A DNA stretch of 64,000 nucleotides from Oncomelania hupensis (taxonomy: Eukaryota > Mollusca > Gastropoda > Littorinimorpha > Pomatiopsidae): positions 32,723,951 to 32,787,950 of the forward strand of contig CM072522.1 in NCBI GenBank assembly GCA_036898135.1, in the 5' to 3' direction. This document shows positions 53,576 to 63,710 of this stretch, in pieces; position 1 is the stretch's first letter, and the number at the start of each line of letters is the position of its first letter. Both the position numbers and the translations under genes were made by a program. The notes under the pieces were generated by a model. The model ran no database searches. It was given only the letters and a program-made list of their open reading frames with translations, and was not told where the DNA came from.

Positions 53576-53773
53576 CTACTTAAAGCTGTGTAATGACTCA
53601 TCATTACAGCCTATGAAAGGTTCATGAAAGAGGTCTTTGTCGCCCAACTAAACCATTTGGAGACCAAACAGACTTGATCCCAGCATCCTTTCCATTGAGA
53701 ATACAGCAGTAGAAATAGCTCAGGGAGTAACCCTGCCTCATTGCCAATATTCAAAGTAATGTTCGGTGGTAAC

Positions 53774-53881
53774 CTAGCAACAGAGCTTGTGTACTTCTGC
53801 TCCAAACAAGAGCACCCAGGGCTGGCGGCGTTTGTCAACTACCATAGCTGCCAACATTTTGCGTATGGCACCTACAGTGTA
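53774..53881 (-). CDS. Gene B exon 4 (terminal)
   Basis: Acceptor ACCTTTAG, 35 residues then TAG. Basic VDKRRQPW followed by a hydrophobic run. Replacement changes against gene A suggest weaker constraint than on exon 3. Confidence 0.45.
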   Translation of the reverse strand, partial: YTVGAIRKMLAAMVVDKRRQPWVLLFGAEVHKLCC

Positions 53882-56800
53882 CTAAAGGTTAAAACAACTA
53901 CCAGTACATTTCAATTACAGAACAACATGGTTCATGTGCTGAAGATTTGTAAAAGAGACAACAATCTGGATTATTACCTCAGACTTGATTGGAAGTACTT
54001 CGATGTATTTCTCCGTCTTCACCCACACCGTCTTGGTTTTCAATGGGCCAGTGCTTTCTGTAACAAAGAAATCAGAAATATATCATGGATGAGTGGATGA
54101 TAGTAGAGCACAGTTGGTTGTGGTTCAAACCCAGCAGAAGATAACATAATGTGACTTTGATACAATTCTTTTCATGGCACAAAGTGTTTTCTGTGGGTAC
54201 TTCAGTTTCCTTCACCCCCTTCAATAACGGTATTGGATGCAGTCAATCAATTTTTTAAAAAAAATCCCCAATTAAAACTTTTATTTACTTTCCGTCTTTT
54301 AAACACCACTTTCCTTTACACCACATGATTGAGAGGTGGATATGTGCTTGTTGTGTTTGGAGGAGTGTTTGTAGCATGTCAGCATGTATGATGGTTACAG
54401 ATCACCATGCTTTGAGTCTGAATTAGGAATAAGGCACATTTAGCCTCCATTATTATACTATTATGATTACTATCATTATTATTATTATTATTATATTTGA
54501 TGGTATGGCCACGTCACCAGATCATCAGGCCTTGCAAAGACTATTCTGCAAGGCACAGTGCAAGGAGGTAGAAGAAGAGGGAGACCGAAAAAGAGGTGGG
54601 AGGACAACATCCGAGAATGGACTGGTTTGACACCGAGTAAAGCCATCAAGGCTGCTGAGGACAGAGAAAGATGGAGTTTGCTGGTTAAACGATCATCTGT
54701 GGTGCCCCTACGACCTCCGGGTTACGGGACAGGATAGGATAGGATAGGATTATATTTGTTAATCATAAAATTTAAGTGCAATTTTTATCACCCCAAGTCT
54801 GGATGACAATGGCGTTCACACCAGTACAAATTCTAAAAAAATACTACTATACTTACTGTATCGCTCTGTGCCACTGTCAGGCTCTGTCGTAACTTTAGAG
54901 AACTCTGGGTCATATGGTTCCATCATGTCACAGTCAGGTTCTGTTTTCACTTTAGACAATTCTGAGTCATGTGGCTCCATCATGTCACTGTCAGGTGCTG
55001 TGTTACTTTCAGTATCTTCCTTCATCTCTAACTTGCTGCCAGTCATATCTGCTGTGCCTCTGACAATGTGTTCACTGCCGGTGTGATAAACATGCTGGCT
55101 TTCTCTTCCTGCAATTGCTAAACAAACCAACAGCTTTCATGTCAATTTTTCTGGCAGCAAGCAAAGTGACAAACGGAAGAACCATCATGTTAGAAACTAC
55201 ATCTTTTCCTCTTGTTACGTTGGAGACGCGTGCGATGGTAGGCTTATGTATGAAACGCGTGATATAGTAGGCTTGCGTGTGTGACAGGCGCTATAGATCA
55301 GATCATTTTATTTTGCAACGCAAGCAATAATAGAGTGTATTTACCTTTGATTTGATTTTGCGTTATTAGAAGCTTTGTATAACGTTGGTAATTTTAGTTG
55401 GTCGATATTATTTGAGAATTTTATAGAGTCGGTTGTTTACTATCGATCGAAGCGTATGGATAATTCTAGTGGTAACTATAGAAGCTTCCATCCCAAATAA
55501 GGTTGTATGAGACAGTGATGATGAAATTACTTTTGATTGGTTGTGGTGTTTCATGCAGGGGTATTCTCGCTTGTTCTGGAGTATGTAGAGACTATATAAG
55601 TGCCGCACTGTTTCAAAAATAAGAGAGTTGAAAGTAGTGAGAACTGTTGTATTAGAGTTGAGAAAGTTGTAAAAAGGTGGAAAGTTGATAGTTGAGAATT
55701 GTAGAGTGAAAAAGGCGATTGAGCGATTGTATGCGGTTGTTGATGTATGCTGAATAAAACTATTAAAAGTGGAAAACTTCAAACGACTCCTGCCTTGTTA
55801 ATGATTGAACGGGTTGCGTGGATAAACGAATCTGAGTTACACCTATCAGGATTTCAAGCATCGGGGCTGAATCAACTACTGATAGAGAAAAAAACAACAT
55901 CGAGTGTAACACCTCTCAACTCAAAAATGGTCAGTGACACAGTCTATGAACCTCCACTGTGTAAGCAAAGGTGCTGAAAGCACTGGTCACCTTGGTACTT
56001 AACAAATGCTAATAAAAGTAATCATATAATACTTTTTTTTTAAATAAATAAATAAAATAAAATTTAAAAATTTATAATAATAATACTAATAATACTAATA
56101 CTAATAATAATAATACCAAGTGATGACAGGCCAAGTGTAACAAAAAATAAATTACAGGCCTAATCAAAGCAAGAAAATTCAAGACAAATTAGTCAAACGT
56201 ACGGTTAGTAACAAGTAGTCAAATTCATGTGCAGCAAATTCATAGGGCTGACTAATGTAGAAATTAGCTTTTCTTCACAGATGCCACGAAATTGTTATAA
56301 AATGTACTTTAGTTAAGTACAAGTTTACAGAATATCAGAGCTGTTAATAAGATCAATCACGTTTAAAAGCAAAGAATACTGGTCCCTCTGTTCAAAGCTC
56401 TTGTTCGTCCCATATATGAATACAAAAATATAGTATGGGGTCCTAAGGTTAAAATGCGTACCAACAAGATTAAAGCTGTACAAAGAAATTTCACAGTGCA
56501 TCTTAGTGCTAAGTTACGAGGATACAGGCTGTTAAAGTGCCTTCGGCTTCTGAGCTTTGAGTATACACATCTAAGAGGAGACATGAATCATGATTGAGGT
56601 GTTTAAAATCCTATGGAACATATTATATGTATGACCCCAATATACCTTTTGGGGTCATGAGCAATCTTGCCATGGTAGATTGTTCTAACCTATGAAGGGA
56701 AAAGTGAAAGCCCCAGTTGAAAACCTGTCTTTCCTTTATAGGAATGACCAATTCACTGCGGCAACAGTACCCCCCCCCCCCCCCCCCCCCCCCCCCGTTG

Positions 56801-58295
56801 GAGTGCCTCAGAATAAATAGTGTCCCCACTTTCTGGAAATTTGTCGCCGTCTTCCTCATTTACTCTTTCCCATTCCTGCTCTGTCCTATCACTCTGCTAT
56901 ACTATCTTCTTCTTCGCTAGATCAATGACCTACCTTTTTTCTTGAAAACTCTTCCTGGACAAGACTCCTTGTTTGTGTATGAGGTCTGTTGGATCAGCTT
57001 GGGAGTGTTGGACGCTTTCTGCCGGGTGGTCACTAGGCAGGAGTGAGATTTAGCGGTCGCCACGTCCAGGCCCTTTGGCATTGGCAAGGCTGTAGCTCTC
57101 ACAAAACTGAGGTCCAGCACCTGCTTTCAAAAGGCTGCCAAAACTTTTCTGGAGGCATCGTCAGTGACAGAAGTAGAAGCAGCAGGAGAGACAGCCCTTG
57201 TACTCCTATATGGTGGCAAAGAACATGATAGAATAGACGAACTGAGGTATCGCACCTTCTGTAGGAAAGTGGCCCTTGGAACAACCTTTGTTCAGGTGAA
57301 TATGCTGCCCCCAACGTCTGCGGCTGCACGATTTCACAGTCATCGCGTCTACTGGCAAGTACAAGAGTGGATGGGCAAGCAGCAGGACGCATGCCCAACA
57401 ACGTGTGGATGGAAGCTGGAGGGCAGCATGCTACTGCCAGTGACAACCCTGCTTCCTGCTGCTCCACCAAAGCTGCTGAAGATAATCCGATGCTCATGCT
57501 CGGGAAATTGTGATGACCAATCCCGCTGTTCATGCAGGAGGTACAGGCTTCTTTGTTCTCCTGCCTGCAAGGAGTGCCGGGGTCTTAGCTGCTGCAACGC
57601 TCCCCCACCCCATCCCGATGAAGTGTAGCAGGATTGGAGCACAAATGTTCAGTATGGTTTTGCGTTATCATATTACGTTAAAAAAAAAACTGACTACATA
57701 GTATGGTTTCCAGTGTAATTAATATGTTCCTATTGTTCATTGTTTATTATTTTATCTGTTGTCTCATAGGGCATTTACATAACCTTTCTACATCATTAAC
57801 TTTAACCAGTTAACAGTATCGTTAATTATTATAACGTTTTCGACAATGCATTTTTATTACCTTTCAAACAAGGTGCTACTTGATAGGGTTCTAACGATTT
57901 TTGTGGACTGTGACCTTGACCGTGACCTTTAAATAGCCGCTAAAAAGTATGCCGCACACCAACTGTGTCCGATTTTTTATGGGAAGTACTTCAAGTAGCA
58001 ACTGATCGTGCCGTCATAATGCAGTGAAAATCTTTTCTATAACAATTTGTTTAGGGTCATAGCATATTTTTTTCTAGGTCCCCCAGGCTAAAACGCGCGT
58101 TATAAATCATCATCATCATCATCATCAATTCTTCATGTGCAGTGTCAACTCACCTTGTGCATGCCACGCTTGCAATGCCATCCAGTATCCCACTGGTTCT
58201 TCAGCAATGTCAATCTCCAACTTCACCTCAGACAGCACTTGACTGTTTTCTTCTTCCATCACAGAGCAATGACCAATGTCATCAACATTCATCAT
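53774..58295 (-). CDS. Gene B: four-exon acidic SUMO-motif protein, possible 5' part of a zinc-finger gene
   Basis: Exons 58154-58295, 54857-55108, 53978-54057 and 53774-53881 give 193 residues and a stop. All introns are GT-AG with matching phases (1, 1, 0). Exon lengths are identical to gene A. The protein is acidic, has four psi-K-x-E sumoylation consensus motifs and a duplicated unit in exon 2. No enzymatic or DNA-binding domain lies in these exons. Exon 3 ends in phase 0, which also fits the phase-0 acceptors of the single-finger exon (39,317) and the 23-finger exon (27,398) farther along the same strand. I infer that exons 1-3 are a common N-terminus, with exon 4 a short alternative end. 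Intron 1 holds a solo LTR and, on the opposite strand, a Cys-rich coding fragment. Confidence 0.6.
53978..54057 (-). CDS. Gene B exon 3
   Basis: 80 nt, acceptor TTTGTTACAG, donor GTAATA. Same 26 residues as gene A despite two base changes (both synonymous threonine codons). Confidence 0.65.
54500..54748 (+). mobile_element. RTE-type LINE 3' end
   Basis: Encodes the C-terminus of an RTE ORF (GRRRGRPKKRWEDNIREWTG, then AAEDRERWSLLV) and ends in an AGGAT repeat tail. Duplication ATTATATTTG at 54490-54499 and 54749-54758; block A shows the empty site at about 5,470. Same family as the two minus-strand fragments. Confidence 0.85.
54857..55108 (-). CDS. Gene B exon 2
   Basis: 252 nt between acceptor GCAATTGCAG and donor GTAAGT. 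Carries two imperfect copies of the DMMEPxDxEFSKVxTEPD unit. Several replacements relative to gene A (for example HTGSEH for HTDSEQ) but no frame damage. Confidence 0.65.
55213..55911 (+). mobile_element. Solo LTR (699 bp)
   Basis: Ends TGTTACG and TGTAACA with the 5-bp duplication CCTCT (55208-55212, 55912-55916). Block A has the single CCTCT at 5,928-5,932. It contains a TATA box (55,593-55,600) and AATAAA (55,753-55,758), giving a conventional U3-R-U5 layout. It lies in intron 1 of gene B. Confidence 0.9.
56770..56796. repeat. Poly-C run (27 bp)
   Basis: Uninterrupted C27 fused to the head (CCGTTGGAGTGCC) of an R retroposon; likely length-unstable. Confidence 0.9.
56797..57035 (+). mobile_element. 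R-family retroposon, 5' half
   Basis: Starts GTTGGAGTGCCTCAG, AATAAATAG at the TATA-box position, then the conserved body to GGTGGTCACTAG. The 3' half is replaced by the Cys-rich coding fragment. Confidence 0.7.
57047..57628 (+). CDS. Cys-rich (CXC-like) protein fragment, probably transposon-linked
   Basis: Open frame of about 193 codons without a clear ATG. The middle contains LPPTSAAARFHSHRVYWQVQ and a W-rich segment. The C-terminus is a dense cysteine cluster (IRCSCSGNCDDQSRC, then SCRRYRLLCSPACKECRG, ending CCNA). This combination of an HSxRVYxQVQxW block and a CXC-like tail recurs in many uncharacterised invertebrate proteins, often in mobile-element context; I cannot name the family. 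It is antisense within intron 1 of gene B and absent from block A. It could be a 3' exon (AG at 57,046-57,047) or a captured fragment. Confidence 0.45.
   Translation, partial: DLAVATSRPFGIGKAVALTKLRSSTCFQKAAKTFLEASSVTEVEAAGETALVLLYGGKEHDRIDELRYRTFCRKVALGTTFVQVNMLPPTSAAARFHSHRVYWQVQEWMGKQQDACPTTCGWKLEGSMLLPVTTLLPAAPPKLLKIIRCSCSGNCDDQSRCSCRRYRLLCSPACKECRGLSCCNAPPPHPDEV
57629..58093. other. Spacer, nothing recognised
   Basis: AT-rich sequence leading to the ATC-repeat retroposon tail at 58,094-58,128 that is shared with block A. Confidence 0.5.
58154..58295 (-). CDS. Gene B exon 1
   Basis: ATG-ATG start, 47 residues plus one base, containing SEVKLEID (sumoylation consensus). Ends CACAAG with donor GTGAGT. 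An upstream open frame exists, but no nearer start is better supported. Confidence 0.65.
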
Positions 58296-58606
58296 AAATA
58301 TCGTGTATTCATCAACGAACAACAGAATTTTAAAAATCAGATTCAGAACAAGGGAAATAAATAACAAATAACGGAAGGTTGTTCAAAAACGAATTTCAAA
58401 AATCTTATTACAAAATTTTCAGGAGCAAAGAAATAAAAACAATTGTATTGTAAATGTATTCATTATTACTTGTAAATAATTCACAGAAAGTGAAGTCAAA
58501 GGCAACAATTTATACTTTTTTGTGTTTTTAATGTGATAAGGCTAGACTATAAAGGAAGTAGAAAAAATAAATCCTATAAAGACACGAATATACACAAGAA
58601 GAGACG

Positions 58607-58609
<3 letters not shown>

Positions 58610-58651
<42 letters not shown>

Positions 58652-58707
58652 CAGTTTATAGTCCCCTCTTTTCCCGATAAGGATTTTCTGAGAGGAGACT
58701 ATTTTAC
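58610..58707 (-). mobile_element. Short stem-loop retroposon with poly-A
   Basis: A poly-T run (about 37 bp) followed by some 60 bp, flanked by AAGAGACGAAC (58599-58609 and 58708-58718). Block A has the single site. On the minus strand it is a body that can fold (AGTCTCCTCT pairing with AGAGGGGACT) followed by poly-A. No coding content. Confidence 0.8.
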
Positions 58708-59268
58708 AAGAGACGAACATTATTATCCATGCCATTTATCTTGAATCTCGAATGTTAAAGGCCGTCAGACCTATTCACCGGTCATCATCAAATATAACAC
58801 AGCTTTCTTATATAGCATAAATGGCATTATTTTAAAGCAAGCTGGGGTTCGGGGCTGACCATCAGCAATTACAATGTTGATGTACATTTATAACGCGCAT
58901 GTCTCCATCCAATGCTCAGTGTACGATTAGGAGAGATTTAAAAAAAAAAAAAAAAAAAAGGAAAGATAAAGTCAGGTGTGGGAATGGGTGGGTGAAGGCG
59001 GACAGCAGAAGTAAGAGAGTTGCTTGGTTCACTAAGTTAGTACAATGTAAACAAATCAGTCTTCAGTCTTCTCATGAAGCACTCATCACAGTCTGCCTTT
59101 TTTTTTGTTGACAGTCTGCAGGTAGCCTATTCCATGACTCGGGAACTGCATTTTGTAGGTATCATGCACCAGATCTCTTTTTGTTTGTCTCAGGCGAAAA
59201 CAGGACTGGGAAGAAGAGCGAAGCTGACGAGATGGCTCATAAATATAATAGAAGCCAACTCAGACAGG

Positions 59269-59843
59269 TTACATTACATTACATGATTATTGTTTAGGTC
59301 CAGCGGACTCTTCCCAGCCAAGTCAGGACTGGACAACCCCCGATCCGCATAAAAGATCTGCCAAAACAACCCTACTGGTAAAACTGAAAGCTCTCCACCA
59401 GCCAGTCACTTTACAACAAAGACATCCCACGCAGGGGACGCTGAGGCTGTACTCTAATTTATCGAACCCCCGTTTATAAAAACAAAATAGAATACAAACA
59501 TCATTATAAATTATCAACAAAACACATACATATAAAATGCCTACATTGCTAAACAATAACATCATATGAAGCCCTAGTGACCACCTGGCAGAAAGCGTCC
59601 AATGTTCCCAAGCTGATCCAACAGACCTCATACACAAATAAGGAGTCTTGTCCCGGAAGTTTTCAAGAAAAAAGGTAGGTGACTGGTCTAGCGAAGAAGA
59701 AGACAGTATAGAAGATTGATAGAAAAGAGCAGGAATGAGAAAGAGCAAATGAGAAAGACAGCGACAGTGGGAATTTAAAGCACTAAATTTCCAGAAAGTG
59801 GGGATACTATTTATACTGAAATCCCCGCCACCCCAACGGGGGT
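59269..59843 (-). mobile_element. R-family retroposon, intact
   Basis: 575 bp with duplication ACTCAGACAGG (59258-59268 and 59844-59854). Tail ATTACATTACATG on the left, head CACCCCAACGGGGG on the right. Confidence 0.85.
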
Positions 59844-59976
59844 ACTCAGACAGGTATCCTGGAGCAGTCTTGTGCACACATGCGAAGCAATGTCTTTGGG
59901 TTATGATTGAAAGGGGGTCAGGGCTGTACATAGAGTGGTTGTTTCTCCAGTGCTGGTCGAAATGGTTTTTGCAGCC

Positions 59977-61890
59977 TGTCACAGGGCAGTCTGTGATGAA
60001 ACCGGGTAGTCTGCGTGGGTGAAGAGTATAAGGGCGGGGGTAGTAACTGCGTGTTGTCGTATGCGTGGTTATTAGAGTTGAAGCGTGCGGAGCGTGATTC
60101 AGCCGCACGGGCCAGGTAGCTAGTAGGGAGAAATACTCACCTTTTGGGCAGAACAAGGTTGACAGAGCTACAGTGTAGACATATTTGTCTAGTGCTCTAG
60201 GAATTTTTGTGTGTTCTGTGAAAATAGGGTAGGACGGTTAATGACGGATTATATTAACTGGTCCAGAACAATACTAGTTGTGAAAGTGCTATTTCTACAG
60301 TGTTACACTCAGTTTAGAGTATAGCTAAAGAAGAGCAAAGTTTGTTAGTGTGTGATAGGTTAGCATCGAGGAAGCGTCTGCTAACGGAACTATACACACT
60401 GGATTACCCTATTTGGAGTATTCGTTGGGGGAGCAGTGGAGTAAGGTCAACGAGTGCGTTTACATTCGAACCGTGTGGGTTAGTGCAATGGTGTCTTTTC
60501 CTTACTGTGCCTATGAACCCGGTGCTGGCTGTTTGGGGATGTAGATACGAGAGCTGTGCGACTGTGTAGGATGAAGGATGAGAATGGTTGCACTGTGGGA
60601 AAGTAGAGGGAAAGGAAGAGTGCGGCTGAAGGAGAGTAAGGGAGGATGAGATGGGTTGCACGGTGGAAGGCAAAGGGAAGGAAGTGGAAGAATGAGGGGA
60701 GGATGAAGGTAAGGATGGAAGTGGTTGCTGTTGTTGTTGTTGAGGTTGCTTGATATGAATAATGTGTTGGTGTTTACATGTATTCATTTGCAGCATTGCT
60801 CATTTCATGCATTCATAATTTCATTGAATTTTATTATATTCGTTGTTTACAAGTGACAATAACAGTTGAAAGGGAAATAGGCGAGAGAGGGCCAAGGAAG
60901 GGGAAGCAGACAGCAGTTGTGTCCCCTCAAGCATCAGAAGTTTAGAGGAGTTGAGAAGGAGGGGGGAAAGTGTATGGAGGGAGAGGGACAGAAGCAGGTA
61001 GACAAGATATTAACGATGCGACAAGCATGTTGCAGGTTCGACAGTTCGTTTGTCCGTTCGTCAACTGGTTAACGTGGTTCAGCGTTAACCAACGTCGCAC
61101 ATCAACGGCGACAGCACTTAGTCGGGTGGACTAAACATCTTCATCACCATCTGTAACGTGACGCGTCCATCGTGTGTCTACCCGTCCTCACAATTGATTT
61201 CATCATCATCATTCCTCAACCCCACCCTTCCTGTGGTGGTTGTGACGTGGGTGGACGGAACCTGGCCTCGACATCGCGGTGTAGCTGACTGGAGGAGTCC
61301 AGCTGTGTGACGTCGACGGTGGCAGGGCTGCCGCGACTACTGCGTCACCATCATCATTTCATCACCATCGTCAGCGGCGAGTGGGGGCGGCGACGCCACC
61401 ACGTTTGGACATCATCAGCACCCGTCCGACAACAGCTACAAGAAGGGGAAGGATACCATTACGGGAATTTCATAAGCCGACGCTGCAAGGAGGCGACAGG
61501 GACTTCATTCCGCCAGGTGGGCCCGTTCTTTGTTGTCCCTCTCCTAACACTTGAACCCCCCTCTTGTTTGTTTACGTGCAACGGACATTTGCTGTGCACG
61601 GTTCGATACATGGACGTGGTTGAATAGCAACCCTCGATCATCCTGACATTACCATTCCATTGTTTCATTGAACCATTGATTGTTTCATCATCATTTTCTT
61701 CGTTTCATGTGTAAATGTTGTATGTGTACGAGTGTGTGGCTTGAATGAATAAATAGCTTGAAAGTTGTATATATAATTGTTGTGTTATCATCACTTCGCG
61801 TCTGCGGGAAATCGTCATTCTGTCTGGGCTGTCTGCATGCGGAAGTTGTTTGTTTGTGGCGTCTGCTTGGACGGAGTCGTGGCGGTGACA
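59977..61890 (+). mobile_element. Solo long LTR 3 (1.91 kb)
   Basis: Ends TGTCACAGGG and GGTGACA, duplication CAGCC (59972-59976, 61891-61895); block A has the empty site near 18,503. AATAAA at 61,748-61,753 sets the orientation. Length and terminal TGT(C/G)AC resemble LTRs 1 and 2, but the bodies are not obviously alike. The long minus-strand open frame across its left border is accidental. Confidence 0.85.
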
Positions 61891-61948
61891 CAGCCGTTTA
61901 CACAAGGTGCATTGACAACCTGATCAGGAAGGCTTTTATTATTCTTAT

Positions 61949-61974
61949 TCTCATCATCATCATCATTATCATCA

Positions 61975-62004
<30 letters not shown>
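61949..62004 (+). repeat. (TCA)n microsatellite
   Basis: Near-pure TCA triplets; longer than the block A counterpart (18,555-18,590). Confidence 0.85.
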
Positions 62005-62007
<3 letters not shown>

Positions 62008-62211
62008 TCAACAGTTCTATTCTGACCATCATTATCACTACTACATATATCAATATTAATTGTATGCGATCACAGAAATAACACTTTCTTCTACATGTTC
62101 TTTATTACTTCCTATTTCTTTCTCAGTTAGTGTTTGAATGTTCTCCAAAGGAGCCCACCTTACAATGATTACGTTAGGAGGCAGACAAACTATTTTAAGC
62201 AGCACTGCAAA

Positions 62212-62756
62212 GAGCCGAATCAGGACCACAAAATCAAGACCACAACTTGGCTGAAAGAGGACACCCCTAATCTGCATAAAAGATCTGCCGAAACAACCCT
62301 AGTGATAACACTGAAAGCACTCCACCAACCGGTCACTGTACAATAAAGACATCCCACGCAGGGAACGCTGAGGCAATAATCAAATTTATCGAACCCCCGT
62401 TTACAAAAACAAAAAAGAATACAAACAACATTATTATAAAATATCAACAAACCACATAATTATAAAATGGCTGGCTGGGAAGCCCCATTGACCATTTGGT
62501 AGAAGCGTCCAACATTCCCAAGCTGATCCAACAGACCTCACACACAGATGAGGAATTTTGTCCCGGAAGAGATTTCAAGAAAAAAAGGTAGGTGACTGAC
62601 TGGTCTAGCAAAGAAGAAGATAGTATAGTAGATTAATAAAACAGAGTAAAAAGGAGAAAGAACAAAGGAGAACGACAGCGACAGTGGGAATTTAAAGCAC
62701 TACATTTCCAGAAAGTGGGATATCATTTATGCCGAAATCCCCGGCATGTCCACGGG
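62212..62756 (-). mobile_element. Diverged R-family retroposon, unbroken copy
   Basis: Counterpart of the split copy at 18,795-20,965. The head reads CCGGCATGTCCACGGGTGG instead of CCCCAACGGGG. It marks an older R subfamily. Confidence 0.7.
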
Positions 62757-63268
62757 TGGAACACTTCAGCATTCTAAACCACAAAGTCTTTATCCTTTGG
62801 AAAATGTTAATTACAACGCAGGCAGGCAAATATTTTGACTTTGTTTATTCTTAACAGAGTGTACACTTAGTGCTTACAGCAACACATAACAAAAGAATCA
62901 CACATTTGAAGTGTCATTTCATAATGATAAGAATTGTTACTTACATAAGAACAAATAATAACATTGTCGAAATATTAACAGAAATGCATATTAAGAGCTC
63001 TATATGGGTCAAAGAAAGCATACGCCAATGAACACCTCAATCTACCGTGTATTTTTGTTTTAAATAATGTTTTACTTGTTCCTGGATTGCAAGACATTTA
63101 CCTATACAAATCTTCAACTGTCACCATTTTGGCACTAAAGGCCATGTTTTTTCTATATTCGCTATTGCCATTTTATCTCATCACAGCCTTTAGAACCAGA
63201 ATCAGACTCTTCATTGTCTTCATAACGATACAAGGACATTTGGGTGTGCGGCATACATATCAACACAT

Positions 63269-63530
63269 CCTCCCCGTTGGGGTGCCGGGGATTTCAGTAT
63301 AAATAGTATCCCCACTTTCTGGAAATTTAGTGCTTTAAATTCCCACTGTCGCTGTCTTTCTCATTTGCTCTTTCTCATTCCTGCTCTGTTCTATCAATCT
63401 GCTATACTATTTTCTTCTTTGCTAGACCCGTCACCTACCTTTTTTTCTTGAAAACTCTTCCGGGACAAAACTCCTCATTTGTGTGTGAGATCTGTTGCTT
63501 CAGCTTGGGAATATTGGACGCTTTCTGCCA
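63269..63530 (+). mobile_element. R-family retroposon, 5' half, plus orientation
   Basis: Counterpart of 21,483-21,741: CCCCGTTGGGGTGCCGGGG, TATAAATAG, body to TTTCTGCCAGG. Confidence 0.75.
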
Positions 63531-63710
63531 GGTTACATTTCATTACATGATTATTGATTTAGGTCCAGTGGACTCTTCCGAGCCAAATCAGGACCAAACA
63601 ACCCCTGATCCGCATAAAAGATCTGCTGAAACAACCCTAGTGGTAAAACTGAAAGCTCTTCACCAGCCAGTCACTTTACAATAAAGACATCCCATGCAGG
63701 GGACACTGAG
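63531..63710 (-). mobile_element. R-family retroposon, interrupted by an LTR
   Basis: Tail-side 180 bp of the inverted neighbour copy. It stops at CTGAG where an LTR begins; other R copies continue CTGAGGCTGTACTC at this point. Confidence 0.75.

Larger units (their letters stand above)
52999..63710. repeat. Paralogous block B (duplicate of block A)
   Basis: Carries gene B and the ancestral repeats shared with block A. Insertions found only here: RTE fragment 54,500-54,748, solo LTR 55,213-55,911, stem-loop retroposon 58,610-58,707, solo LTR 59,977-61,890 and the LTR from 63,711. Its intron 1 contains an unrelated 56,640-58,090 stretch in place of the block A material. Confidence 0.85.

Noticed and set aside
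59323..60156. Minus-strand open frame of 277 codons
   Set aside because: It runs across the border of a solo LTR with its target duplication and through an R retroposon. Parts of it recur in every R copy regardless of frame, so the openness is accidental.
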